Shown here piece by piece: positions 33,161 to 41,110 of a stretch of 64,000 bases of DNA (within the stretch, counting starts at the first letter, position 1; each line of letters begins with the position of its first letter). Origin of the DNA: Williamsia muralis NBRC 105860 (GTDB lineage: Bacteria; Actinomycetota; Actinomycetes; Mycobacteriales; Mycobacteriaceae); the NCBI RefSeq assembly GCF_001598915.1, contig NZ_BDAP01000007.1, positions 124,001-188,000 on the forward strand, written 5' to 3'. Position numbers and translations under genes: made by a program. A model generated the notes under the pieces. The model worked only from the letters and a program-made list of their open reading frames with translations. It was not told where the DNA came from and did not search any database.

Positions 33161-34018
33161 TCAGGGGAGTAGGTTCATCCGTCGCGCCGCGACCACCGCT
33201 TCGTGCCGGTTGTGGGCATCCAGTTTGCGCATGGCACTACGCAGGTAGCTCTTCACCGTCTCGGGACGTAACGACAGTCGCTTGGCCACATCGATGTTGG
33301 AACCGCCGAGCGATATCGCGGAGAGGACGTCGATCTCACGGGGGGCGAGTGCCACATCGCCCGGGGTGTCCATGTCAGAGTTGATGATTCGGGCGAGGCG
33401 TTCGGACATGTCTCGCAGCCGGGTGCCCGCGCGGTTGTCGAGTGTTGCGCCCAACTGGCGCAACTCGGCATGGATACTCCGGAGTTCTTCTGTGGCAACA
33501 GGATCGGTGTGTTGCGGGATGGCGGCGACCGCGGTCATCATCGACACACGTCGATCCACCTCGTCTCGGATTGCGATCTCTGCCGCCAGTCGTCGGCAGG
33601 CCTCGACCACCGCGTCCGCGGTGCGCCCTCCAATGGGTGCGGCGTCGCGCCGAGCTGCGTACAGGACGGCGCGCGGACGGTTGTCCACCACCACGGGCAC
33701 GGCCAGCACCGATCGCAGGCCTTCGCCCAGAACCGGCCGGTCGTAGTGGTGGGTGATGGCGGAGGCGTTGCGGTAGTCCGAGACCGACGCCGGACGCAGT
33801 CGGTCGACCACACGGCCGCCCAGCCCCGACGACGAACTCACGGCCAGACCCCGCAGTCCGTTGGTTCGGGTGCCGACGAACTCGCTGAGGATCAGGGTGC
33901 CCGCGTGGACCTCACCGCCGAACAGCACCGGCGTCTCCGACCGCGTCGCCACCTGACGCATCTCGCTGCGTAGAGCGTCGGTGTCGCGTGGACGGAGTAC
34001 GGGGGACGAGCTGGTCAT
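33161..34018 (-). CDS. LuxR-family regulator with GAF domain
   Basis: A 285-residue protein: residues about 30-160 form a GAF-like sensor (GLRGLAVSSSSGLGGRVVDRL, then YDRPVLGEGLRSVLAVPV), and residues about 215-280 form the LuxR HTH (LAPREIDVLSAISLGGSNIDVAKRL, ETVKSYLRSAMRKL). Relatives sit beside acyl-CoA or steroid catabolic genes. It is divergent from an acyl-CoA synthetase gene 91 bases away and probably regulates it. The effector is unknown. Confidence 0.88.
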   Translation of the reverse strand: MTSSSPVLRPRDTDALRSEMRQVATRSETPVLFGGEVHAGTLILSEFVGTRTNGLRGLAVSSSSGLGGRVVDRLRPASVSDYRNASAITHHYDRPVLGEGLRSVLAVPVVVDNRPRAVLYAARRDAAPIGGRTADAVVEACRRLAAEIAIRDEVDRRVSMMTAVAAIPQHTDPVATEELRSIHAELRQLGATLDNRAGTRLRDMSERLARIINSDMDTPGDVALAPREIDVLSAISLGGSNIDVAKRLSLRPETVKSYLRSAMRKLDAHNRHEAVVAARRMNLLP

Positions 34019-34109
34019 GTGTCACCCCTTTTCGGGGGTAGCGGGCGGACAAGTGTGACCTGGATCCTACTCGTGTGTGGAACGAGCGAGCGAGACGAGG
34101 ACTCCGCAG

Positions 34110-35738
34110 ATGAATGCCATCGATGACCGAGTGGCCGAGTTGCTGGCCCAGTACGACAATCCGCAGGCGTGTGCTGCCGACCTGCTGTGTGATCGGCACC
34201 CGGGTGATGCGATCGCGTTCACCGTCATCGACTCCGCAGGCGCCGGAAACGTGACGTCGGTGGACCTCACCTATGGCCACCTTCGAGAACAGTCCTCGAG
34301 ATTCGCGGCGGCCCTTGCCGACCTCGGGGTGGAGCCGGGGGACCGGGTCGCGACGCTCATGGGGAAGTCCGCCGATCTCATCGTTGCGGCACTGGGTATC
34401 TGGCGTCGCGGAGCGGTGTATGTCCCGCTGTTCACGGCCTTTGCTCCCCCCGCGATCGCGTACCGACTGCAGTCCAGCGGTGCCAAGATCGTCATCTCCG
34501 ACCTCGACCAGCTGACCAAGCTCGCGCCCGGCGAGGACATGCCGGCCGACGCGCCGTGGCAGGTGATCGCGGCGGGCGACACCTCCGACGACCGACTCCA
34601 ACTGTCTGCGCTGATCGACGCGCACGCGTCTGACGAACCGGGTGCGTCCGCGGTGACAGTCGGCGGCGACGGCCTGCTGGTCGAACTCTTCACCAGCGGC
34701 ACCACCGGCACACCGAAGGGCGTCCCGGTTCCGGTGCGTGCACTGGCGTCGTTCCACGCCTACCAGGAGTTCGGCCTGGACGTGCGGCCGGAGGACGTGT
34801 TCTGGAACGCCGCCGACCCGGGCTGGGCCTACGGGCTGTACTACGCACTTCTCGGGCCGATGGCGTCCGGCACCCGAAGCCTGCTGCTGCACTCGGGATT
34901 CTCGCCTGCCTTGACGTGGCAGGTACTCCGAGAGTTCGGGGTGACCAACTTCGCCGCGGCGCCGACCGTCTACCGCGCACTGCGAGCGGGGGATGCGCCG
35001 CCGGAGAAGATCACGCTGCGCCGGGCGTCTTCGGCCGGTGAGCCGCTGACCCCGGACGTCGTCGGTTGGTCCAGCGATGCTCTGGGTGTGGCGGTGCGAG
35101 ATCACTACGGGCAGACCGAGCATGGCATGTTCATTGTCAACGCCTGGCACGATTCGCTGCGCACCGATGTACCGGCCGGCTCGATGGGACGGGCACTGCC
35201 GGGCTGGTCATGTGCCGTGCTGCAAGAGGATTCGGACGATGTGGCCCCCGCCGGAACGCTCGGGCGGGTGTCGATCGACACCTCATCCAGTCAATTGCTC
35301 TGGTTCAACGGCTATGTGAACGCGCCGGAGAAGACGGCGAGCCGCTACACCGGCGACGGCCGGTGGTACCTGACCGGGGACTCGGGGGCGGTGGACGGTG
35401 ACGGCTTCTACTTCTTCTCCTCGCGCGACGACGACGTGATCATCATGGCCGGTTACCGGATCGGGCCGTTCGATGTGGAGAGTGTGCTTGTCATGCATGA
35501 CGCGGTCATGGAGGCGGCAGTGGTCGGAAAGTCCGACGAATTGCGCGGCGAGGTACTCGAAGCGTATGTGGTGCTGCATGATTCGGCCGAGCCCTCGCCG
35601 GAGCTCGAGGCAGACCTGCAGCAACTGGTGAAGAGGAAGTTCGCGGCCCACGCCTATCCGCGCAAGGTTCATTTCATCGATGCTCTGCCCAAGACTCCGA
35701 GCGGAAAGGTCCAGCGATTCGTGCTGCGGAAGCGGTGA
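34110..35738 (+). CDS. AMP-forming acyl-CoA synthetase
   Basis: A 542-residue ANL-superfamily ligase with the phosphate loop LFTSGTTGTPKGVP near 200, the ASSAGEPLTP and DHYGQTEHGM (A5) motifs and the hinge SSRDDDVIIMAGYRIG. The terminal catalytic Lys lies in LPKTPSGKVQRF. The pattern is closest to acetyl/propionyl or medium-chain ligases. ATG 34110 is preferred to GTG 34077 because GACGAGG precedes it. It likely activates an organic acid for beta-oxidation, under the divergent GAF-LuxR regulator. Confidence 0.9.
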   Translation: MNAIDDRVAELLAQYDNPQACAADLLCDRHPGDAIAFTVIDSAGAGNVTSVDLTYGHLREQSSRFAAALADLGVEPGDRVATLMGKSADLIVAALGIWRRGAVYVPLFTAFAPPAIAYRLQSSGAKIVISDLDQLTKLAPGEDMPADAPWQVIAAGDTSDDRLQLSALIDAHASDEPGASAVTVGGDGLLVELFTSGTTGTPKGVPVPVRALASFHAYQEFGLDVRPEDVFWNAADPGWAYGLYYALLGPMASGTRSLLLHSGFSPALTWQVLREFGVTNFAAAPTVYRALRAGDAPPEKITLRRASSAGEPLTPDVVGWSSDALGVAVRDHYGQTEHGMFIVNAWHDSLRTDVPAGSMGRALPGWSCAVLQEDSDDVAPAGTLGRVSIDTSSSQLLWFNGYVNAPEKTASRYTGDGRWYLTGDSGAVDGDGFYFFSSRDDDVIIMAGYRIGPFDVESVLVMHDAVMEAAVVGKSDELRGEVLEAYVVLHDSAEPSPELEADLQQLVKRKFAAHAYPRKVHFIDALPKTPSGKVQRFVLRKR

Positions 35739-35755
35739 GAAACGGTCGGAGCCGA

Positions 35756-36256
35756 TCAGGCCTCTGAGCGCGCTCCTCCGCGCGGTTTGGCCGCGGGTGT
35801 CTTGGCGATTGGCAGGGCGCCGTGGATCTGCTTGGTCGCCTCGCGGACGATCCGTCTGGCCGAAACCCGCGCCTTGGCCGATGCATTGCCCGCGGAGGCG
35901 ATGCCTGCGGACTCACCGAGAATTGCCACGGCCAATGCGGACGACGTCCGGTAAGGGATGACCAACAACGTCGCGGTGCGTTTGAGGCCGGTCAGGCAGA
36001 TGATTCGTTGGGCGACCGGGATCAGCGAGTTCCTGATGCCGTCGTAGTCGACAGCGTCGAGATCCGGGAACGAGTCGGAACGCGACCAGTTCACCGACAC
36101 ATCCCGGACCACTCCGAGCAGCGGATTGAGGGCACTGACCAACAACGGCAGTTCGTTGCCGACGCGGGCGGTCTCGGGCCACCAGGCTCCGTCGATGTTG
36201 GCGCCGCGCTCGCGGGCGAGCGTGAAGCGGATCGGCGCCGACATCGGTTTGCTCAT
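35756..36256 (-). CDS. DUF5994-family protein
   Basis: A 166-residue protein with the run NIDGAWWPETARVGNELPLL near the N-terminus, then SVNWSRSDSFPDLDAVDYDG and a strand-rich core (RTATLLVIPYRTSS). This matches the actinobacterial family of unknown function DUF5994, recognised by the GAWWP motif. The last 40 residues are Ala/Lys/Arg-rich and probably disordered. It converges on the acyl-CoA synthetase; the region upstream of its start holds no gene for about 670 bases. Confidence 0.8.
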   Translation of the reverse strand: MSKPMSAPIRFTLARERGANIDGAWWPETARVGNELPLLVSALNPLLGVVRDVSVNWSRSDSFPDLDAVDYDGIRNSLIPVAQRIICLTGLKRTATLLVIPYRTSSALAVAILGESAGIASAGNASAKARVSARRIVREATKQIHGALPIAKTPAAKPRGGARSEA

Positions 36257-36925
36257 GGTCAGCCACGGTCCGATACGAATGTGGATTGCGCTTCTTGGCG
36301 TTTTGCCTTCGGGTCGATCACGAGGTCGGAGAACACCGGTTGAGGGATGTCACCCGACGGGGCTGCTTTGTGCGAATCATCAGAATGGCTCAATTCGCGG
36401 TGCGAGAAAAGGTCTCGATCCTGCATGTTTGTCTTCTTTCTGGTGTGAGAGCCGATTGTGTGGCGCTCGAGTTTGTGGGCCGCGGCGAGGGGAATGGATC
36501 CAGCGGTCGCCGTCGGCGGTGGAGCATGAACACGATCTGCGAGACGAGCCGGGCATCCGGCTGCGATCTAGGGAGTGAACGAGCGGTGTATCGGTTTCAG
36601 GTCTGCTACCCGACACCGCAGCGGTATGGATCGGCCTTTCGTAGCCGCTAGCCATTTCATGCCGCTCACCTGGGCTGATGGCCCATTCCGACGCCTTCTC
36701 AGGCCAGGTGGGAGAGACGGCGGCCGGTGGATGTTCGAGCACGAACAGCGTTCGTAATGTGTCCGACGTCTCTAGTGTACGGGTACCCCGGCCACAAACG
36801 CGGTTGTGGGGCCCGCCTGTCGGCCCGAGCAGTTCACCTGCATGTGTCGCAGTAGACGCGCGCCGCGCGTTGACGATGAACAAAAGGAGAGAAGGATGGT
36901 CGGGGGACGCGAAAAAGGAGGTTCA
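36257..36925. other. Long non-coding region before the universal stress gene
   Basis: No convincing gene is seen in these 669 bases. The open frames present (for example 36286-36651 plus and 36380-36883 minus) lack codon bias, ribosome sites and any recognisable motif. The stretch is less G/C-rich than its surroundings. It ends in a strong ribosome site (AAGGAGG) for the universal stress gene and contains the interlocked GTTCG/CGAAC repeats listed separately. It probably holds promoters for DUF5994 and the stress protein, or a small RNA. Confidence 0.4.
36733..36755. promoter_or_regulatory. Interlocked GTTCG-CGAAC-GTTCG half-sites
   Basis: GTTCG (36733-36737), four bases, CGAAC (36742-36746), three bases and GTTCG (36750-36754) form two overlapping inverted repeats; the second extends to ACGAAC-AGC-GTTCGT. 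They lie about 170 bases before the universal stress gene, next to TAGTGT, a possible -10 box. The N3 spacing does not fit a mycobacterial LexA box, and the binder is unknown. Confidence 0.4.
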
Positions 36926-37801
36926 ATGGTGAGCTCGACAATTGTTGTCGGAATCGATGGATCGGAGTCTGCCCTCGAGGCAGCGGTATGGGCGGCACAA
37001 GCTGCCGAGCGGCAGGGAAAGTCGTTGACGATCCTGGCCGCCTACGAGACACAGGCCGCGGCATACGCGCCGGCGTTGGTCATCCCGCAGGACGTCATCG
37101 ACATCATTCGCAAGGAAGCCGAAGAGAACGTACACAAGGCAGCAGCGAAGGCGCGCGAAATCGCTCCGTCTGTCGACGTGACCGGAAAGGTCGTGGAGGG
37201 CCGGCCCAGCCCGGTGTTGATCGACGCCTCGCATGACGCGGCTCTGGTGGTTGTGGGCAGCCGCGGCCTCGGTGGCGTTCGTGGCCTGTTCCTCGGATCG
37301 GTCGGTGTGGATGTCGCGGCTCACGCGACGAGCCCGGTTGTGGTCTACGCGGGCCCGGGTGGCCCCGGCCCGGTGGTGGTCGGAATCGACGGCTCGGAGT
37401 TGAGCGAGGCCGCACTGTCTGCCGCCTTCGAACAGGCATCTCAGCTCGGGACGAAGCTCAAGGTGGTGCACACCTGGACAGACCTGGCCTCGGACGCGCT
37501 GAACGGTTACGGACTCGACGCGGACCAGTTGCAGCGGCTCGCGGACGAAGCCCACGAAGTCGTCGCCGAGCGCATCGCCGGATTCGGCAGCGATTACCCG
37601 GACGTCGAGATCGAACGCGTCGTGGTGCCGGACGGCCCGGCGAACCAACTGATCGAACATGCCACCGACGCTCAGTTGCTCGTGGTGGGTAGCCGCGGCC
37701 GAGGCGGGTTCCGCGGGCTGCTGCTCGGTTCGACCAGTCAGGCCGTGTTGCACAAGGCCACGTGCCCGGTTCTGGTGGTCAAGCCGGCGCGAACGAAGTA
37801 G
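36926..37801 (+). CDS. Tandem-domain universal stress protein
   Basis: A 291-residue protein made of two UspA domains. Each begins VVVGIDGSE-like (residues about 6 and 150) and ends with the ATP-binding G2xG9xG(S/T) pattern, VVGSRGLGGVRGLFLGSVG and VVGSRGRGGFRGLLLGSTS. Mycobacterial relatives bind ATP and respond to hypoxia or stationary phase. The ATG at 36926 follows a near-ideal AAGGAGG, so high expression is likely. No DosR-type box was recognised upstream. Confidence 0.93.
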   Translation: MVSSTIVVGIDGSESALEAAVWAAQAAERQGKSLTILAAYETQAAAYAPALVIPQDVIDIIRKEAEENVHKAAAKAREIAPSVDVTGKVVEGRPSPVLIDASHDAALVVVGSRGLGGVRGLFLGSVGVDVAAHATSPVVVYAGPGGPGPVVVGIDGSELSEAALSAAFEQASQLGTKLKVVHTWTDLASDALNGYGLDADQLQRLADEAHEVVAERIAGFGSDYPDVEIERVVVPDGPANQLIEHATDAQLLVVGSRGRGGFRGLLLGSTSQAVLHKATCPVLVVKPARTK

Positions 37802-37901
37802 TCCTCACCCGGCGGCCGGACTCCGAGGTTCATCGTCCCTTTGCCGCGCGGTGGCGAAAACCCGTGGCAGATGTGGTGTTCTGGGCCTAACGTATGCAGC
37901 T

Positions 37902-38432
37902 GTGCAGGTCATCTTCCGTAGAACAGGTCAGCGGCAATACGCCGTGGAAGCGCGTCGTCAACACGCCGACGATGTGGTCATGAAGCCGGCCCCCGGGTAC
38001 GACGACCATCTGCCCCATGACCTCATCCACCTTCTGGTGGAACGTCATTGGCGGATCCAGGACGGCATCTTCGGACAATTGGCAGCCGGCGGCGACGCGC
38101 ACACCTTCGTGCCCCTCGATGCCCAGCGTGACAAACGATGGGCGAAGCGAAGTTCGAAACGGAACGTGACCGCAGGACACGGTGTTCAGCGTTCGGAGTC
38201 GCTGGCTTTTGTCATACATGTGAGGTGGCACCAGCGTCATGACGGACATCTGGTGCCACCGCGGCTGGATGATCGGATCGAGATCGCCGGCGCCACCGCG
38301 CGCCAGATCGACGACTGCCTCACCGAAGCTGATGGCCTGGCCCGCCGCTGGCGGCAGCTCGGCGTCGGCGGCGAACTGCAGTTCGATTGGCCGTGGCCCG
38401 AGCGCGGTCGTGTGAGGCGTGTCGTCGCCTAG
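37902..38432 (+). CDS. Hypothetical protein with HDxxHxxVE-like motif
   Basis: A 176-residue protein of unknown function. It starts at GTG 37902 (VQVIFRRTGQRQYAVE) and has a notable cluster HDLIHLLVERHWRIQDG near residue 40, followed by GQLAAGGDAHTF; a conserved His/Glu set of this kind suggests a metal site. It has no signal or membrane segment. The neighbourhood (stress protein on one side, SoxR-linked exporter on the other) is not informative. Codon bias supports a real gene. Confidence 0.65.
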   Translation: MQVIFRRTGQRQYAVEARRQHADDVVMKPAPGYDDHLPHDLIHLLVERHWRIQDGIFGQLAAGGDAHTFVPLDAQRDKRWAKRSSKRNVTAGHGVQRSESLAFVIHVRWHQRHDGHLVPPRLDDRIEIAGATARQIDDCLTEADGLARRWRQLGVGGELQFDWPWPERGRVRRVVA

Positions 38433-38438
38433 CGGTGT

Positions 38439-39926
38439 TCAGCCCGTTTCCGCGGCGAGTTCGGTTCGTTCGGCGGGCTCGGCCGTTCTGAGCGGGACTG
38501 CTGTCCGCGGGAGAAGGAACGACGCCACAAGTGCCGCGACGAGCAGGCCCAATGTCAGCAGGTAGGTGTCGGCCACGGCGTCGGCGAGTGCCGGCCCTGC
38601 GTCCGATCGTTCGGCTCCCGAGAGCCCGAGCGCCGCGGCCATACCGCCGTCGTCGAGCAGGGGCACCCGATTGTTGAGGTGAGTCGTGAGCACGGTCGCG
38701 GCCGCCGCCGCGCCGATCGCGGCGGCGAACTGGTTGCCGGTCGTCAATATCGTTGTACCCGAAGGCATGTGCTCGGCCGAGACGCCACGTAGGGCGGCAG
38801 TCATCACGGGCATCAACGTGGAACCGATGCCGATACCCATCACCACGCCGATCAGGGCGACCACGACGTACGAGGTGTTGTCGTCGAGGATCGTTGTCAT
38901 CAACGACATGGCGACCACCGTGGCCGAGATCCCGAACCACACCACCATTCGCGGGTCCACACGATCGACCAGACGGGTGGCGATCTGCACCACCACGCCG
39001 GTGGTGAGTGCCTGGCCGATCATCAGTAGGCCGGCAGTGGTCGCGGTGTCTCCCCGAACTGCCTGGACGTAGATGGGCAGAATCATCATCGAACCGAAAT
39101 ACGCCCCGGCCACCAGCAGCATGGTCAGCGCGCCCGTCGACAACGACCGCTCGCGAAGCAACCGGAGGTCGAGCAAGGGACGTTCGGTGTTCAGTGTCCG
39201 CCGCGCGAAAAGCGCCAGCAGCAGTGCCCCGGCCCCGGCAGGGGCGATGACAGCGAGCGTGAGAGGGTCCCCGTGGTCGCCGGCCTTGGCCAGGCCGAAC
39301 ACGAGCAGTGCGCCACCGGGTGCCAGCATCAGCAGGCCCGCCCAGTCGAGGGGGCGTATCTCTGTTCCCTTTGTTCGCGGGAACACCTTGATGGCCAGGA
39401 TGATTGCCGCGATCCCGATCGGAACGTTGATCAGGAAAAGCGATCGCCAGCCCACGCTGTCGACGAGGAACCCACCCGCAGTGGGGCCGAGGACCGGCCC
39501 GATGAGCAACGGGAGGCCGAGCCAGCCCATCATCTTCCCTCGGTGCCGTTCATCGACGAGCTGAAGAGCTATCGTCATGCCGACCGGTTGCAGGAAACCT
39601 CCGCCGAATCCCTGAACCGCCCGAAAGGCGATGAGGCTCTCCACATTCCAGGCCAGACCTGCTAGGGCCGATCCTGCCACGAAGATGGTCAGTGCGCAGA
39701 TGTACACGCGTGCGGCACCGAATCGTCCGATCATCCATGCCGCTGTCGGCATCACGGCGACAAGTGCGAGAGCGTATGCGGTGGTGACCCATTGCACGGT
39801 TGCGAGATTTGTGTCGAACGATTCGGCGAGCCCGGGGATCGCGACAACGGTCACCGTGACGTCCAGCATCACCATCAGGGTGCCCAGCGCGAGAATCGCT
39901 GCCACCTTCTTTGCTCGAGCATCCAT
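38439..39926 (-). CDS. DHA2-type MFS exporter, SoxR-linked
   Basis: A 495-residue transporter with fourteen predicted helices. It contains LDVTVTVVAIPGLAESF in helix 1 (motif D1), WMIGRFGAARVYI after helix 2 (motif A) and GPVLGPTAGGFLVDSVGWRSLF (motif C) of the EmrB/QacA drug-proton antiporters. The ATG at 39926 is two bases after the FMN reductase stop, so the two form an operon reading away from soxR. Export of redox-active compounds is likely. It converges with the hypothetical gene, leaving six bases between stops. Confidence 0.92.
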   Translation of the reverse strand: MDARAKKVAAILALGTLMVMLDVTVTVVAIPGLAESFDTNLATVQWVTTAYALALVAVMPTAAWMIGRFGAARVYICALTIFVAGSALAGLAWNVESLIAFRAVQGFGGGFLQPVGMTIALQLVDERHRGKMMGWLGLPLLIGPVLGPTAGGFLVDSVGWRSLFLINVPIGIAAIILAIKVFPRTKGTEIRPLDWAGLLMLAPGGALLVFGLAKAGDHGDPLTLAVIAPAGAGALLLALFARRTLNTERPLLDLRLLRERSLSTGALTMLLVAGAYFGSMMILPIYVQAVRGDTATTAGLLMIGQALTTGVVVQIATRLVDRVDPRMVVWFGISATVVAMSLMTTILDDNTSYVVVALIGVVMGIGIGSTLMPVMTAALRGVSAEHMPSGTTILTTGNQFAAAIGAAAAATVLTTHLNNRVPLLDDGGMAAALGLSGAERSDAGPALADAVADTYLLTLGLLVAALVASFLLPRTAVPLRTAEPAERTELAAETG

Positions 39927-39928
39927 GA

Positions 39929-40459
39929 TCACGCCGCCCCTTGATCCGCCACGCGTGCCGATTTCAACAACTCGGCCCACCAGGTCAATTCGTCCATCGC
40001 CGCCCGGGCGGAGGCGACGGCGGCATCGTCGAGTTCGAGCGTTCCGTCGACCAGGTGGTCCCACGGCGAGTGGATCACCACGCCATTGCGGGTGCCGACC
40101 GAATAGAGTTCGGCGAACACGGCGCGAAGATGTTCCACGGCACGAAGACCGCCCGACATCCCGCCGTAGGACACGAAAGTGACGGGCTTTTTCTTCCACT
40201 CCTCACGGTGGGCATCGATGAGGATCTTGAGCTCGCCGGGGTAGGAGTGGTTGTACTCGGGGGTGACCACGACGAAGCCGTCGGCGGATGCCAAGACGTC
40301 GCTCGTCCGGGTGTCGCTGGGGTGGGCGAGGTCCACCACCTCGAAATCGGCGTCACGAGAACGCATGTGCTGCAGGAACCACTCCGCGACCTTGAGGCCG
40401 ATCCGGCCCGGACGGACCGAACCGATGATGAGAACGAACTTTGGCTGTGTGTGCGTCAT
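39929..40459 (-). CDS. NADPH-dependent FMN reductase-like flavodoxin-fold protein
   Basis: A 176-residue flavoprotein. The FMN-phosphate loop is IGSVRPGRIGLKVAEW, and the NADPH-dependent reductase signature VVVTPEYNHSYPGELKILID lies near residue 70, followed by SYGGMSGGLRAVEHLR. Such enzymes reduce quinones, azo compounds or chromate. The start is ATG 40459; the frame continues upstream but through the SoxR palindrome. It is the first gene of the SoxR-controlled operon with the DHA2 exporter. Confidence 0.92.
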   Translation of the reverse strand: MTHTQPKFVLIIGSVRPGRIGLKVAEWFLQHMRSRDADFEVVDLAHPSDTRTSDVLASADGFVVVTPEYNHSYPGELKILIDAHREEWKKKPVTFVSYGGMSGGLRAVEHLRAVFAELYSVGTRNGVVIHSPWDHLVDGTLELDDAAVASARAAMDELTWWAELLKSARVADQGAA

Positions 40460-40471
40460 GGAAAACGAGTA

Positions 40472-40493
40472 TTCAAGTTCAAGTGAACTTGAA
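40472..40493. promoter_or_regulatory. SoxR box
   Basis: TTCAAGTTCA (40472-40481), two bases and its exact complement TGAACTTGAA (40484-40493) form a perfect 22-bp palindrome, resembling the known SoxR site core CAAGTT-AACTTG. It occupies the spacer between the -35 and -10 elements of the divergent reductase promoter. Confidence 0.9.
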
Positions 40494-40498
40494 GTCAA
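40474..40498 (-). promoter_or_regulatory. SoxR-activated promoter of the FMN reductase-exporter operon
   Basis: On the minus strand, TTGACT (40498-40493) is separated by 19 bases from AATACT (40473-40468). The overlong 19-bp spacer is the hallmark of promoters untwisted by MerR-family activators, and the palindrome fills it. The transcription start would lie close to the ATG at 40459. Confidence 0.8.
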
Positions 40499-40512
40499 GC
40501 TACGATGTGGTC

Positions 40513-40989
40513 ATGCCACCGAAGAAATTGGAGATGACGGTCGGGGAGCTGGCCATCCGAGCAGGGGTCGCGCCATCGGCGGTTCGATACTACGAGGATC
40601 GCGGATTGATATTCAGCAGGCGCACGACAGGTAATCAGCGCCGCTACCACCGGGCGATGTTGCGCAGGGTCGCGTTCATCCGCGCGTCGCAGGCGGCAGG
40701 CATTCCGCTCGCCACCATCGGCTCGGTACTCGAAGCTCTCGGGGAGCACGAGTCGCCGACCAAGTCGATGTGGCACCGCGCGTCACAACGATGGGTCGAC
40801 GACCTCGACGAGCGAATTGCTCTGCTGCAACGTATGAGAGACCTGATGGACTCGTGCGTGGGGTGCGGCTGCTTGTCGATGAAGGCATGCATGCTGCTCA
40901 ATCCCGGAGATGCCTATGCGCAACAGGGGTTGGGCAACAACCGGCTGATCACCGACTCCTGCGAACGCAAACTCGAGGCGACCGACTAG
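40513..40989 (+). CDS. soxR: Redox-sensing transcriptional activator SoxR
   Basis: A 158-residue MerR-family protein. The HTH is MTVGELAIRAGVAPSAVRYYEDRGL, the dimer helix lies at about 85-115, and the [2Fe-2S] cluster loop CVGCGCLSMKAC has Cys115, 118, 120 and 126 in the CX2CXCX5C spacing of SoxR. Actinobacterial SoxR senses redox-cycling metabolites directly. ATG 40513 has no ribosome site; TACGAT at 40501-40506 would place the transcription start at about the ATG, so the message is probably leaderless. It is divergent from its likely targets. Confidence 0.95.
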   Translation: MPPKKLEMTVGELAIRAGVAPSAVRYYEDRGLIFSRRTTGNQRRYHRAMLRRVAFIRASQAAGIPLATIGSVLEALGEHESPTKSMWHRASQRWVDDLDERIALLQRMRDLMDSCVGCGCLSMKACMLLNPGDAYAQQGLGNNRLITDSCERKLEATD

Positions 40990-41045
40990 CGGCAGCCGGC
41001 CCACGGCGTCGCCGGGCGCGTTCGGCTGGCCGTCCTTGTTGCGGT

Positions 41046-41066
41046 GTGCGCAGCGGTGTTGCGCAC
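41046..41066. promoter_or_regulatory. Inverted repeat GTGCGCA-N7-TGCGCAC before the VioC-like gene
   Basis: Perfect 7-bp arms at 41046-41052 and 41060-41066, immediately followed by TACGCT (41067-41072), a possible -10 box. A protein bound here would cover the -35 area. The TetR encoded at 42119 is one candidate, but its own region has a different palindrome. Confidence 0.5.
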
Positions 41067-41110
41067 TACGCTGTTGTTACCGCAACGAGCATGGACCGGA
41101 GGGCGGACTC

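Noticed and set aside
33912-35150. 412-codon minus-strand frame
   Set aside because: It is antisense to the acyl-CoA synthetase and regulator start, with no motif and poor composition.
36741-36755. Possible LexA (SOS) box ACGAAC-N3-GTTCGT
   Set aside because: The mycobacterial LexA site needs four bases between the half-sites; here there are three, and no DNA-repair gene is adjacent.
36380-36883. 167-codon minus-strand frame in the gene-free region
   Set aside because: No ribosome site, no codon bias and a Ser/Arg/His/Pro-rich product without any motif.
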